Source: Trematomus loennbergii (Eukaryota > Chordata > Actinopteri > Perciformes > Nototheniidae). From it: DNA of 64,000 nt. Under the pieces are notes generated by a model, which made no database searches, was not told the DNA's origin, and saw only the letters and a list, made by a program, of their open reading frames with translations. How positions within the stretch are numbered: position 1 is the first letter of the stretch; each line of letters starts with the position of its first letter. The translations under genes and the position numbers were made by a program. Below are positions 31,829 through 44,900 of this stretch, piece by piece. The stretch lies in the NCBI GenBank assembly GCA_012861695.1, contig JAAOOA010000026.1, forward strand, positions 22,314,001 through 22,378,000, given 5' to 3'.

Positions 31829-34150
31829 TCCACTCTGAACCACCAGAGGGGGCTCCGCAAGGGAAATCCATCTCTGACAATGGAGATAAACTCACTCTCA
31901 CAGATGGAATAAGTGTCACAGATCATACCTCTCACTGTTCAGTGGAAAAGACTGGAGACTCCATGCAGCTTCACATTGAGAACAAAGGACAGTACTTCTG
32001 AAACGGACTGCACGGACAGCAGTGATTGTGAATGTCAGTTTTAATAACAACAACTTTTAGCAATCAACAGCCAACGGAACATTATTTAATGTACTTTAAC
32101 ATAAACTAGACTCTTAGCTGAGCACAGCTAACCATCCTACAGTAACCCTCTTTTGTGCACTGAAAACAAGACTTACTGTCAATTATGTTGTAGAGGAATT
32201 TTAACCTACAACAGAAGATTTTATACATCAATAACTCACCTGGATTTGTATCTCGCAGGCCTTTTTAATTAGATTCAAAAACCAGATAGAAATGTCGGAT
32301 GGAATTAAATGGCAGCATTGTCTAATTACAGAAAAAAATCATCCAACAATTAAAACCATACATTTACAAACTCTCCATTAATTTGCTTATTTTTGAGCAT
32401 TTTTGTTAAATCCTTTATATTTAAAACACTTCGGACTTGAATGGACGAGTCTTAAGCATGCCAAACATTAGCCTATTTCAAGAAAAGTGTTTCAAATATG
32501 AACTCAAGAAAGTTTATTTTCTGAAAATGTATTTGGGAAGTAGTGCGAATACATGAAACTTGGAGAATACTACAAGAGTTGTAGAGTTTGTAAATGGATG
32601 TTTTGATTGACATTTCTACATTTGTTGATACCTTGTTCACAGGGAGGTAATCAGTGTACAACTCATCATGTTTGTGGCTGAAGTATACCCTTTTAAAAGA
32701 AGGATTTGAGTTATGCTGAAGATACATAAACCTAAACATTTGATGTGAACAGTAAATGATGAAGCACAATCCAGTGTCAGGCAGACGGATGTTATGTGTT
32801 TTGTCCACAGAGGGGCGCTGTGACACCAAGTGACAACTATTCAATCCATTCAGGTTCATGTGGGAATCTGCCAACACTTGCAGTACAACAAGTCAAGTCC
32901 TTGCTTGTGTGACCTATTTTAGCTGCCAGAAGAAGTGCCAGAGCTCATACGACTGCAAAGGTGTTAATGTTTGTCAGAACTAAGTGTGACACAGTGAGAC
33001 CATCCATACAGGAAGAGGTCGAGTCATGTGCTTTTGTTTTATTTTGAAGGACAATTATATCAAATCAACATTGCAGCATAGAAAAACATGTATATTTATA
33101 ATCTATAATTCTGTTTTTCTATGTCAGATATGTTTCTTATCGAGCACAAATAAGAAGCTCTGGATTATGTTTGAACAGGACTGACTTCCAGGCAGTATCT
33201 TTGTCATAAAGCTCAACTTGTTTTAATGTCTGTGGAGGATTGTGGGGGAAACTGACCTCTGAACACCCCTCTGAAGCTGTATTGTAGTCATTTGTGACTT
33301 GTAACACACTTGCCCTTAATCCCTGTGCCTTTGTTTAAAAGAAAGTTGCTCTAATGTCTTTAGAAGACATACATGTTGGCATAATAATACCAAATATTCA
33401 TTGATTTCCCGAATCTTATCCCTTTAAAACCATGTTGTTGCTACTTTTTGCAGTATTTCAATGATTAGCCATGATTTTAAAGCATTTGTTATGCAAAAAG
33501 ACTTGACAATATCATGTATGACATTGAGGCAGTCTGAGAAGAATATTTCAATCTGTTGGAAAAAAGTAGAAATTACAGTTTTGAAACCAATGCTTAATGT
33601 CAAACCTGATATAATAGGATTCAAATCACTTTCTGGAACAAATTACTCAAAGACGTGTCATCCCAAATAGACAAAGAAACCTCCTGTTTCAAAGGCATGA
33701 ATAGAAGGGCACCAATGTCTTCATATTTCACAAATCTGACGCCTCTTGTCCAGACTTTACGCCTCTTATTAATCAGGTATTAATATAAACAAGCTCCAGG
33801 TGTGGAGCTAAATAACTGTAATTGTTTTTAAACCTCCCAAGGAGTGGTAACGGCTTAAAGTGTTGTGCTTTTCCTTGCAATTTCTTGGAAACATCTCACT
33901 GATTAACAAGAAATAGGACCAGACCATCAGTGGTGCTAAACGTCAGACTGAACATTAGGAATTGTTTCTCAAATGCAAAAATGTTCACATTCTGTATTAA
34001 GCATGTGAGAACAGCACTGACTTTAATGCTGTAAATCAATCTATATTTATATGTAAATGCTGTATGTACTGTAAAAAACATGTGTGTACAAATGTAAAAA
34101 TATTGTTTTATACAGAAATATATGTATGAGAATGTATAAAGGATTACTCA
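31829..34150 (+). other. probable sh3bp2 3' UTR and proximal downstream DNA
   Basis: No ORF with recognisable similarity follows the stop. The stretch is AT-rich with no transposon I recognise. I saw no canonical AATAAA; ATTAAA at 32349-32354 is the nearest common variant and would give a 3' UTR of about 0.55 kb. The true 3' end cannot be fixed from sequence alone. Confidence 0.4.
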
Positions 34151-34571
34151 AAGCCTTCTTTCATTACTGTTTTTGTTTTGAGGTTGCAGCTTTGTGAGTA
34201 GTGAGTATTGTAAAGAGAAAGTCACAGGTTTAAGGAATCATCCATGGCTCTCTCTCTTATCCCTTTCTCTTTATACTTCCATGGGGTTCATAATATTGCC
34301 CATGGATACATGAAAGGTGACCTTTCACTACCTGACAGCCACAGAAATATATCACTTTTAAATATTTTAGTACCAATCATGTAAAATGTCCACACTGTAA
34401 ATCATTTTTTACGAGAGGAACCATTCTGGTGAGATATTAAAGGTCCCCTATTATACTGTTTTACATCAATATATTACAGGTCTCAGTTATATACAGAACA
34501 TGTCTCTGAAGTGTTTGGCTCTAAATACCAAACAGATCATTGCAGCATCCCATAATCCCCTCTGTTTCAGC

Positions 34572-34718
34572 CAGTGGCGGACTGGCCATCTGGACGTTCG
34601 GGACGAAGTGGGCTGGTCGGATAAGTCACTAGCACCACCCCCCCCACCCCCCGTTAACAATTTACTAGTGAAGTGGGCCGGTCGAGATGCCCGGGCTGAT
34701 TTTTAGTCCCAGTCCCTG
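34572..34718. mobile_element. 147-bp hAT-like insertion nested in family A copy 3
   Basis: Starts cagtggcggactggccatct. The 8-mer gtttcagc is present on both sides (34564-34571 and 34719-34726) but once in the empty-site copy. Terminal inverted similarity is imperfect (cagtggcggactgg versus the reverse of ccagtccctg). Confidence 0.78.
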
Positions 34719-34789
34719 GTTTCAGCCCTGTTTCAAAAGTGCTGGTTCTCTGTCTGTTACTTTAGATGAAAATAAGGAGCCACTCCCCA

Positions 34790-35303
34790 CCAGAGTCCTG
34801 CACGGGTCTGATTTTCCAGACCCACTCCCGCCCCGCACCCGCGACGTGCAATACCGAACCCGCCCCGCTACCCGCACATATTGCCAATTAGTTCCGCAAC
34901 CCGACCCGACCCGTCGGCACAAGATCCGCAACCCGCGACCCGAACCCGCATATATATGAGCAGTGAAAACGTGCAATTATTAACACACGCAGTTGCATAT
35001 TTGTCTCAAAAAGCGTGGGATGTTGGTTATTTTCTCCATCTAGGAGGACACCAAAAGCCTCCCAGACGTTGGATTTCGCTCTTAAGGAAGTGTCATTGAA
35101 AATGCTGTATTCTCCGCTAGAGAGCTTCACCTCAGCCAGAGAATTTAAACATTAAACTAAATTATTATTATTTTTATTATAATAATATTTTATTATGCAT
35201 TATATTTATTATCATCTTTGTTTTACCCAGAACCGAACCCGGAAAAAAGCGTTTGAAAAAATACCACCCGCGAATCACTTTTTTTGCGGGTCACTCGTCG
35301 GGT
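34790..35303. mobile_element. second nested insertion in family A copy 3, boundaries approximate
   Basis: Begins near cagagtcctgcacgggtctg and ends near ttgcgggtcactcgtcgggt. It replaces about 40 bp of host element sequence present in the empty-site copy (cctctgagagatatttggtt), so insertion came with a deletion, or the ends are mis-set. No clean target duplication was found. Confidence 0.6.
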
Positions 35304-36419
35304 GCTCTAGGAGGAGATTCAGGTGATAAGGTGTGTGGGGGGGGGGGTTACATTGGTTGGTGAGTGGCTAATGGTTACACAAGCCAACAAATCGTTATGA
35401 CATCATAAAGTGGCCAAATCTGATCAGCTCATTTTCAGATAATGGATCAGGACAAAAAGAGAGAATCTTTTTTCCTGAAACTTTCAGAATCTCTTTACAA
35501 AGAGGGTACAAGTGTTTATAAAAGACGTGAAAAAGTGGATTTGGCATAATAGGTGACCTTTAAGTCACGGCAGATCTCCCTTTCCTTTCTATGCCACCTT
35601 CACTAAGGCTGATGAGGAAGCAGAAATTCTAGAGAAAGTAGACCAGCAGCTCTCCTCCACAGAGAGATGAAGAGGCTACACACATCTTCAGAAATCTGGC
35701 CCAGATCTGGCCATGATTAAGTATCAGCATTCAGCCGGTGGTGAGAGTCCCTGCTGCTTCCTGGTGAGATGAGGATAAAGCTGTTTGCTCTGAGGAAGTG
35801 TTTGCATCTGTGGGCTGTGTACAGTCCTCTGCTTCATAAGTGACGCTTCTCTGCTGGATTTCAACACACAGAGAGACACATTTGATCCATGATGAGATCA
35901 AGATGAAAACCCTGCTGGGGCCTTGTTTTATGAACCATCTGTAACTGAGTTCCTTCCCCCGTTTGTATTCTAAATGAATCTCTGCTTGTTTTTATATAAC
36001 CAACTGTATAGCTGCTGTTTCATTGAACTGCTGGAAGCGTACTTAACATGTCTCTCTCTGCAGCCAGCTGTGAGAGACTCTGCATGGACCAGCATGACAA
36101 AATAGTCATTTGTGTGAAGCTTTAACTCTAATATATAGCCTTAGCAAAAGCAGAATCATCTTTGTGACTATGTACGTATATTAAAGAACATTAAATAGCT
36201 TGTTACATGGAAACCATCTTCTTCTTATCCGTCATGACACTGCCATTGGATAAACAACATTTACAGGTTAAGGGGGAAATCAGCATTATAGGGCTCCCTC
36301 TACAGAAACAATGTGATTTTTCCATTGGATTTCAAAATATTGCAGACAAAAGATCTTTGGCAAACACATTTATGATCATACACAATTTTTTCAACTGTCT
36401 TTGTCAGGATTTTGGTGTT

Positions 36420-36640
36420 GCCCTTGTGCTTTTGAAAGCCCTCCCCAGCTGTGTCTTGTTTGTGTGATTACTCTTTTGTGTATATACCTGTAGGCCTGTC
36501 TTCCATTGTGTTCTTTTTTCACTTTGTTGTCAATGGTTTGTATGGTTCATTCTGTTGCAGTTCCTCGTTTCCTGTCCCCGCTCATTCTGGATTTTCCTTG
36601 TATAAGTATAAGCCTCTCGCCCATGAGAACATGCACATTT
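36420..36640 (+). repeat. dispersed repeat, family B, third copy
   Basis: ccctccccagctgtgtcttg followed by tttgtgtgattactc matches the beginning of the copies near 4515 and 10365. It is truncated or diverged toward the 3' side. Confidence 0.45.
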
Positions 36641-37646
36641 ACTTTGCATTGTGATACTGTACAGCTAGTGGTAGCAGAAAGAAAATAGTTCCTACATTGA
36701 AATCGTCTCTGTAAGCTCTGTGATTTCTTGTGTAACCTGGTCATGATTTCTGTAAAGACACATTGCTGTTGAGTTTTTCAAATGCATTTTTCGGCTGCTT
36801 TGAGCACCGAAAGCCCAGTGCCATAAAGTTCAATTTTTTTTGGAGAGAAGGCATACATCTCAATATGTACGCTTGGCATCTCACACCAGACTATCTAGAT
36901 TGATAAATGGCACTACAGGCTAGAAGAACTATGACTAGTTTTGAATTTGGAGTGTGTTTAACATGCATGTGGGGGGATGTGGCTTAAATGGAGCCATCTG
37001 GTGCTGTAAATGTGCATTGTGGGTTTTGTGCAGGATGACGCCATGCAGTGACATGTGTCTGCCATGTTCAATTAGAGATCATTGACAGCACACATCAATT
37101 AGCCTTTCAAATTCAACCTCTCAGTTTGCAGCCCCGCAGACTGGTTACATAGTGGTGTGCAGAGGGGTTTTATTTGAAAGCATTTTTTTAAATGGGCATC
37201 TCAGTGTGCTAACAGGATACTTCTATAGTTAATGGTTTAACCCTGAAGTCAAGCGTCAAGTGGAAAAACACATCTGAAAGTGTTAGGAAAATATCACTCG
37301 ACACCGGGTTGAGAATCAATAATCAGGTACTCATTTATTCTTGCAAGAAGGAGCAGAGTTAAGTCACATACAAGGATATGGTTCAACTCACACACATGAG
37401 GTATGCTGCTCAAAGAAGCAGGGAGTAACATCAAGCTTATTTAGTCCAAAGTGAGGAGGTAACAAACAAAGTCGTAAATCGGTTTGGCGTCAGCAGGTGT
37501 CTGGACATCTCTGGGGAGGAACGTATTCTCATCACGCTGATGTTGCTCTTTGCCCATCGAAGAGGTGAGGAGAAGTATGTGTCCCCTCATCTGTATCAAC
37601 ATCATGAATTATGCCCTTCCTCCTCCTATCTAAAAAGGAGGCAGCT

Positions 37647-37697
37647 GCAAGGTCATACACAGTGCAAGGTCATACACAGTGCAAGGTCATACACAGT
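37647..37697. repeat. 17-bp tandem repeat, 3 perfect copies
   Basis: Unit gcaaggtcatacacagt is repeated three times without mismatch. Confidence 0.95.
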
Positions 37698-39910
37698 GGC
37701 ATGTCTATCAGAAAACCCATAAGCATTGGAAAGCAACTTGTATTTTTCCCAACAGAAAGTCTAATATACTCATTTTGTTTTCAAACTAGAGGAATGAGAA
37801 AATACATGTGGAAATATAAAGACAATAACTAAATATAAGAAGTATTTTTGTTTATTTCCATATTTCTTTATATATTTGCGTTGACATTTTTGAACATATT
37901 TTCCTATTTTTATTTAAATTATATATCTGGGAACCGAGGGGAAAAAAGTTTCCTACTATTTAGGGTTAAAAAAACATCTTGCAATCTCGACTTTTTTAAT
38001 TTAATTTGATATTTAAATGTTACAGTATGTCCACTGTAGAGGACGTCAGGAACATTTTAGTTTGAAAAGACAGCCAAAATTAACAGATAGACTATGTAAC
38101 GTATTATGGTTATAGAGTGATATTAATACGGTAATACATTCACCTTTATTTAAACATAAATAAGTATTTGATCTGAACATTGTTGTTTATTTGGTCACTA
38201 AAAAAAGAGTTTGGTGAATCTTTCCAGATCTTCAAAGACTTTATAGTCAATGTAAAGGGAAAGTACCTCATTGACTCCAGTCGGCACGGGCTGTAGGGTC
38301 ATCTTGACTAGTTTTATGGATGTGGTCTCCATTTGAGCATGCTCATAGAAGCAAAGCGTGCATTCCTGAGGCAATTCTCATTTTTGATGGCTCCACTTCA
38401 AATAAAAACAACAATAAGACATACGTGCTACTCTTGGCCCACAGAGGGCCATGTCTTTCCAGCTCGTCCCTATCTGTCTCTGTCTGTATCTGTGCGCTCA
38501 TGGAGCCTCCTGCATCTTTTCCCCCTTCTTCTTGACCCTTTTCTATCCCAGGTGTGAAATCCTCATCTCTCTCATCATCTGAGAGCTCAACATCTGAATC
38601 TCCCTGAACTATCTGGTACAGAAAATGTCTGCTTCAGTTCCGTCTCCTGCAACAATATTGAGTCATTAAGTCCATGAAGATGGTCCTGACATCCACTAGA
38701 ATGGACATTTATAAAAGAGCTGTTACTGAATTGCTTTCAGAACTAATTATATAGTTCCTCACATGTTAATAAACAAGAACATATATGATTTTCATGTTAA
38801 AAATAACAATTATTCAACAATATTTGACTTATCCTCCTGCTTCTATAACATTTGTTTTTGGTATGCCAGCCATTTTGGATGAAAAGAAAGAGGAACTTCC
38901 CAGCATGCAATTTTAACCAATGGCATATCACTGGAAAGCCCAGGATGTCCTCTGTACAAAACAGCAGGGATTGATAGAGTAGCTCAAAAGAGTAAAAGGA
39001 GATGCATGTTAACAAAATGTCCACTACAGTGGATATTTGTCAATGGGCTGGGTCCCAGGAGGGTATATGTATTCATTTGTATCCCTTTATTTTTGTCTTA
39101 TTCTTTTCCCTATTGCTTTTTCTGTTGTCAATTTTTCATCATTTTATTATTCTACTGATGAATTGAATGTGTAACAACCCTGCCCCTTATAACAAATGAT
39201 CATGTTTTGCCATGGGAAAACAGAAAACCCTATACTTGTTGTCTTTTCAAATCTGTAAATCATTCTTTAGTTTTGAAATCATGGATTTTAATTCTTTTAG
39301 CCATCTGCACTGTTCAGGTTCCTGCTGGATAGCCTGCATATCATGATTTTCCACAGTTGTATTTCATGAGAGGCTGGATTCCAACCATTAGATCGGCTAT
39401 CTGTGTGTGTGCGTTGTGAGGTGACTGGAAGACAGAGTCAGAATTATGGATTGTGTGGGAGCCTTTTTTTAGGGAATTTGAGAAATCTGGGACAGAAGGA
39501 GCCTTGGGTGCATCAGCAGCCATCAGCCATCAGTGAAGATGATGGTCAGTCCTCTGATAAGAACTGAGGAGAGCCTCTGAAACCTGGCAGCAAACAGCGA
39601 TCTGAAGCAGCCAAATGCTTGCTGATGATCAAAATATGGAGATATTGCATCAGACAGACGGAGGGGGGGGGGGGGTTGCACGATTTGGTATTCACTTTTT
39701 GAAAAATTAGACATCTGCTTTTACAAAATGAGCTGCAATAAAACAAAAACGTTAAATACAGTATGGTGTGATTGATCCGCTGGGTACGTTCCTTCTTTAG
39801 TTGCCATTTCACTTTCAGTAATTTTGTCCTTTTGACTGATGAGCTTCAGGTAATTATGCCTTTTCCCAGCTGGATAAAAAAGATGATACCTGATGGAGAG
39901 GTATCCTTTC

Positions 39911-40663
39911 CAGTGGCGTTTTTTATTTTCAAAAGTGGTGGGGCACGAACAACTTAGATGTGTATAAGCTTCTGGTGCTTTTTTAAACACGTAAACAAAT
40001 AGCTGTCGGCTATCCATGGTTCCGATAGAGAGAGGGGGGGGGATTTAAGGAAAACACAGACACTCATCGATTGATCACAATATCAATCGATCCAGCAGAG
40101 CAATAGCCTATAGGCAAAACACAGAAGATCAACAAAAGATATGACATAAGATGAATTTACCAAAACTGAAGTCAACTTCATTCATTTTCTTTCCGCTTTA
40201 CTGATTGTAATCGCTATACGCTGCTCTCTCTCATCTCCTCTTCACAAACACTTTTCGTGGCACACGTATTTACAGCCAATCAGCTCTCTGAATTATGAGA
40301 TGACGTTTTGGTGGGATTGCCAGCACTTTGCCCCACTGGTGATTCTTTTTTTGGCGCACACATTGAATAGAAAAATACTCTGAGCATGCACAGTGTAGTT
40401 TTTACAGCACCCATTCACTTTGACAGCAGAGAGAGGGGCTTGCCCCACATCGCTCAACACGGCTCAATAGGCACACTGTGGACACTAATTAGAAGAACGC
40501 AGACTAAAACAGCAATGTACAGACGAATCAGACGACTAAACATGATCTTAAAATATATTTTAACATATAATTTTTTTGCATATTTTTGGAATTATTATTT
40601 CCATTACTTTCTGCTGACACCAGGTGGGGCTGGGCACCTGCCCCTAATGACAATTCGCCACTG
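39911..40663. mobile_element. hAT-type non-autonomous element with perfect 8-bp target duplication
   Basis: 753 bp. Begins cagtggcgttttttattttc and ends gacaattcgccactg. The 8-mer atcctttc is identical at 39903-39910 and 40664-40671. Terminal inverted repeats are short (cagtggcg). No transposase ORF. Confidence 0.9.
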
Positions 40664-40671
40664 ATCCTTTC

Positions 40672-41370
40672 TGGAATATGTTTAAAGATCTCTCTGTGAT
40701 ACACACCTTTCTGTTTTCTCTCTCCACTGACCTGCCATCCTTGAAACGTCCACTAGATGTCCTAACCCTCCAGGCACCTGACCCCCCCCTCACCTGTACA
40801 GTACACCTGTTTTACACTTTCCTCATCACACCTGCAGTTTATCACGTTTCAGAAAATAACTGGATGTATTAATACAAAACAACTCCTGTCTCTAATGGAG
40901 TGTAAGAATGCAATGACACTACAGTACACTGTATTGCTGCTATTTTGTTAAAGTGTATTGATTTTCAATATGAGCCAATCACCATAAAACAAATGAGTGT
41001 AGACTTATATCTGCAAATTATAATTATTATTCATTATTACTATTATTATTCATTATAATAATATACTAAATATTATTATTGTATTTTGTTTATTTGTTGT
41101 CTTTTTAAATGTAGACTTATACATGCAAATGATGATATTATGTAATTAATAATAATACTAAGAATATGTATTAGGCTACTGTTCATACAAGTATTATTCA
41201 TAGTATTGATGTCCTTATTATCAGTATTGTTATTGTTTTTGTTTTTGTTGCTGTTATTATGATTGTTATTATTATTAGCCTACCTACATCCATCCATACA
41301 TGTTATTATTATACATAACATATTTCTTGGCTATATGTTATTATTTCATGTGGATAGTGAAGAGTTAACA
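40672..41370. other. AT-rich intergenic DNA upstream of vldlr
   Basis: Dominated by att/ata-rich low-complexity sequence (about 41020-41300). No gene. Confidence 0.6.
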
Positions 41371-41379
41371 TTGTTCCAA

Positions 41380-41836
41380 GACGCAGCGTATACTGAAGGA
41401 GGGAAACAAAATCCTCCTCAGCTGTGACAGGCTCAGTGTAGCACCACTAACAGAAACGGTTACCGGGGCCGCTCGTTACCGTCCACTTTAAGAAATGGAT
41501 TTCAGCTCGAGGGGAGTTAACCGTAGCCCGAACGGCCCCCGCGGCGCGTGGTTGTAGGACGAGATCAAAAGGCGCGTGGTGTGAGCCTCGGACGCCTCCG
41601 TTTACTTCAGTTGTGAGCAGCGCGTGCTGCTGATCGGTCGGTGGTGTCTGCTCGAGCGGCCGTCTGTTCTGCTCTCTGTGACTGTGTAGGAGCGCTCGTG
41701 TGTGTATGTGTAGTTTGCGCGTGGACAGGCAGAATCAAAGACGAAGCAGGCCAGCGCGAGCCAGCAAGAAAAGGCAAGCAGGATCGAGGCAGCCCGCGAG
41801 CGCTCAGCTAACAACGGTTACGGTACACTGCGAGAA
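41380..41836 (+). promoter_or_regulatory. CpG-rich promoter and 5' UTR of vldlr
   Basis: GC content and CpG density rise sharply against the AT-rich surroundings, with many CG dinucleotides (for example gcggcgcgtgg, gagcggccgtc, gcccgcgagcgc). The block runs directly into the vldlr start codon. This is typical of a CpG-island promoter with a 5' UTR. I did not identify a TATA box or a defined start site. Confidence 0.65.
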
Positions 41837-41903
41837 ATGGTCACTTATACACCGGGAGTCCTTCTGCTGCTAACATGTCTCCAGCACTGCATGAACGTCC
41901 ACG
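41837..41903 (+). CDS. vldlr: vldlr exon 1, signal peptide
   Basis: ATG in a good context (G at -3, G at +4). Encodes [20 protein letters not shown] and then VH, with the first base of a Gly codon before the gtaagt donor. A short N-region, Leu-rich core and small/polar end fit a cleavable signal peptide. The splice joins in frame to exon 2. Confidence 0.88.
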
Positions 41904-44900
41904 GTAAGTCGTGTCCTCGGTGTGTTTTAAGTGGGTTTTTGTTGGGAATAAGGCGCACTGTATCCTGTGAGGTTAGCTAACATTACCGAGCTGAACACCT
42001 GTCTTGAAGAAATTACCGTGCTACACCTTGGGCTAGTCCACCTTGCTGCTTATTCTTACCAAATAAACCATTTCAATTATGTTCATTTGAGGTCAAAACA
42101 ATGTATTTTCTGCTTGCCGTGTGCTTTAAATGCACTTGAAGAAAGGGGATGTGTTCTTCTTCCAATTAGTTATTGATTAGCTTGGCGTGTGTTATTGCAA
42201 GTGTGTATGGAATCTGGGGGAAATACGCACTATCCCGTGTGGTTAGCTAACATTACCGAGCTTAAGCTACACCTGTCTTGGCTTCTGCTTGAAGGAATTA
42301 ACGTGCTACACCTTGGGCTAGTCCATATTGTCCTTAGCTAATAACCCCCTTTTTAAATAGCGTAAATGTGGGTCGAACGCAGGCATTTACGGCTCTTTGT
42401 GCTGGAAATGTATAATTCAGGGATGTATTTGCATTTACATCTAGCTTGAGTGTATTGGCTCAATATCTTTGGTAATGAAAGGGAAAGGAGGATGGAGGGG
42501 CCCGGGTGGTTTGTGTTGCCTGCTGTACAGAAACTGCTTGTCGCTTCTCATTTAGGGCCAATTAGCCCTGCGGTCAATTAACGTCCCCTTTAACACACGC
42601 AGCCCTCACGAATAAACCCCTGCTTCTTACTGTGTTGGCGTCTGTGCGTGTCCTGATTTCTCTTTCACTTCCACTGTGGGATTCTCTTTTACCGTCACCA
42701 CCCCCAGCGAGATGGATAATTTATTTATTTATTCCTGAAGTGGAATCCGACACAGAGAGAGAGGGGTGGCAGGGGGAAGAAAGGGGATTACAGTGAATTG
42801 AAATAGAGCGATAAAACGACAAGCGAAGAAGCAGCTGAGGAGTGACTGGCCAATTATCGAGCACAGTGATTTCAATCAGGGTCTAATTATGAGCAGAATT
42901 GCCACGCTTAAGTTGTCATTACATACTGGTGGAAATGGTACAGCATTAGCTGAAACTACTGATCTAAATGTTTTCAGGAAATGTGAGTTTCTCTTTGTCG
43001 TTTTTGTATGTCTTTGGATTTAGACCATTCGTTGTAGAACATTCAATTCACAGGCTTTGTCATACTGTATGCACCATAGCTACAGCCTAGTTTTGGCAAT
43101 CTTAAGTCTCCTCCAACAGTGCAACATACAATATGTTTAAGACTTCAAACAAATAAAAATGGTGCACGAGAAAATAAATGATGCAAGTCACCATGGAGCA
43201 ACTAAATGCATAAATAAGTAAACCATATACATGTAAAGTAGGATAGGAATAAATAACAATGTAACATTTTAAATACAGTGGAGTCAAATAAAGATACTGT
43301 ATAATGCTGTATATAAATATGTAGAATTTTAAACACATTGATGTATTCTAAACAAGGCAAACAATTTAAAGAAACTTGGGCTCTGACCATGTGAGATTTC
43401 GTTTAAATTATGAAACTGTTGTGATAATCTGGAGCAGCTGTTTTTATTTTATTTATCAGTTACCTAAAGCTATTAGAAATTGTTTATTTTAATTGCATGA
43501 CTTGACTGCAAAATGAACCAGTTATTTCAGCAATGATTAATATACTTGGACACTTTTTGCTTAGTGAAAAAGACATGGTTTGTCTTACAGTAAATTGAAT
43601 AGGCGTTTATTTGGCAAATATTATCATGACTGTTACCTGAACTTCTCCTTTGTCATTTGCTCCTAACATATGGGTTGCTATTAAGATAGGCGTAATCTAA
43701 TGAGTTTGTTATAACTGTAACTAATTAATTGATTGTTCAGTGACTCAGTATCTGAGTTTTGGACATACATTTTCAAGAATGTGATGTAGTATGACAGTCC
43801 TGGGTCAGGACTAAAGTAATTTCACGCATTGGCTAAATTATAAAACAGCTCGTAAATGCAGAGCTGTGTTTGGCTGCTTTTATCTGGCACAGATTTCAGT
43901 CTCCAGAAAGCCCTACCTAACATGGAAAATTGCCTTTTTGAAAGAAATGGAATCAAAACTAGTGCATGTTTTGTGCACACACTCACTGTAGCATTGTCAC
44001 ACTACATATTTCTCATTTCAGCAGCAAACACGCATGCACTTGCCTACAGATTGAGAATGTGAGCCTATTTGAACAATACGTAACGCTTATGAGATAGGGA
44101 CCAGCACGGCAGCAGCAGCAGCTTCACTGGCCTGATTAAAATGGATGTTATTTTTCCTCCACGGTTACTGTGATAGCATGCTAGACCCAGATCCTCAGCT
44201 TTATGAGGGGGGGGGCGCTTGTTTCTTGAAGTGGGCGGAGTGGTGGACAGAGGGAGGAGGGGGAGTACACTGCAACCATTTCTGTTACTGGGGAAAATTG
44301 CATTACCATGACCTCCAGTGTGGCAGCGTTTATACAGCGCACAATGATCTACTATTTTGGGAGGTAGACGGCTCGTTGCAGCTCCACGCCTGTTGAGTCT
44401 GTTATCCCACGAGGAGAACAAGCAGGTGAAGAATCATCTGGGAAATAATCTGCCTTTAAGCCCTCGCCTTCAGTTAATAGCTGTATCAAGATAATTGGCT
44501 TTCAAGTTAAAATACACCTTTTTGTTCATATAAATATATTTTTTATTTTATTATTTTGCATTTTTTAACCGATGTTTATTCTGTGTATATATATTTTATT
44601 ATATTCTAAAATAAATGGAATGGGTTGTCACAAACCCAATCCTCTCCGGTGTAAAGTATTTTGATTTATCTACACAGTGACTTGGGTGGTGTACTTACTT
44701 AGTTCTACTTTCAGGAAAAATCGATCTTATTTCAAGATTCTTTGATCGTCTTTTGAGTCAAAATGAGAAATATAAAGCAGTTTTGGGAAAATTCAAATCA
44801 CAATGTGGGTTATCACAACACTTCTTCTGAGAGTAGGATTTGCTGTTTGACCAACTGGAGAAAAATAAGCCAAACGTGTATTAAAAACCTTTTTTTTCCT

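Larger units (their letters stand above)
34437..35563 (+). mobile_element. family A transposon copy 3, with two nested insertions
   Basis: Ends ttaaaggtcccctattatac and cataataggtgacctttaa. Compared with the clean copy at 31102-31623 it carries extra blocks at 34572-34718 and about 34790-35303. No transposase. Confidence 0.82.
35564..39902. other. intergenic, no gene seen
   Basis: Contains a family B repeat fragment at about 36420-36640 and a 17-bp tandem repeat at 37647-37697. Otherwise it is AT-rich with no conserved ORF or recognisable element. Confidence 0.55.

Noticed and set aside
37647..37697. Tandem 17-bp units as a possible nuclear-receptor element array (aggtca half-sites)
   Set aside because: Each unit contains aggtca, but half-sites spaced 17 bp apart fit no standard receptor element. 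Kept only as a tandem repeat.
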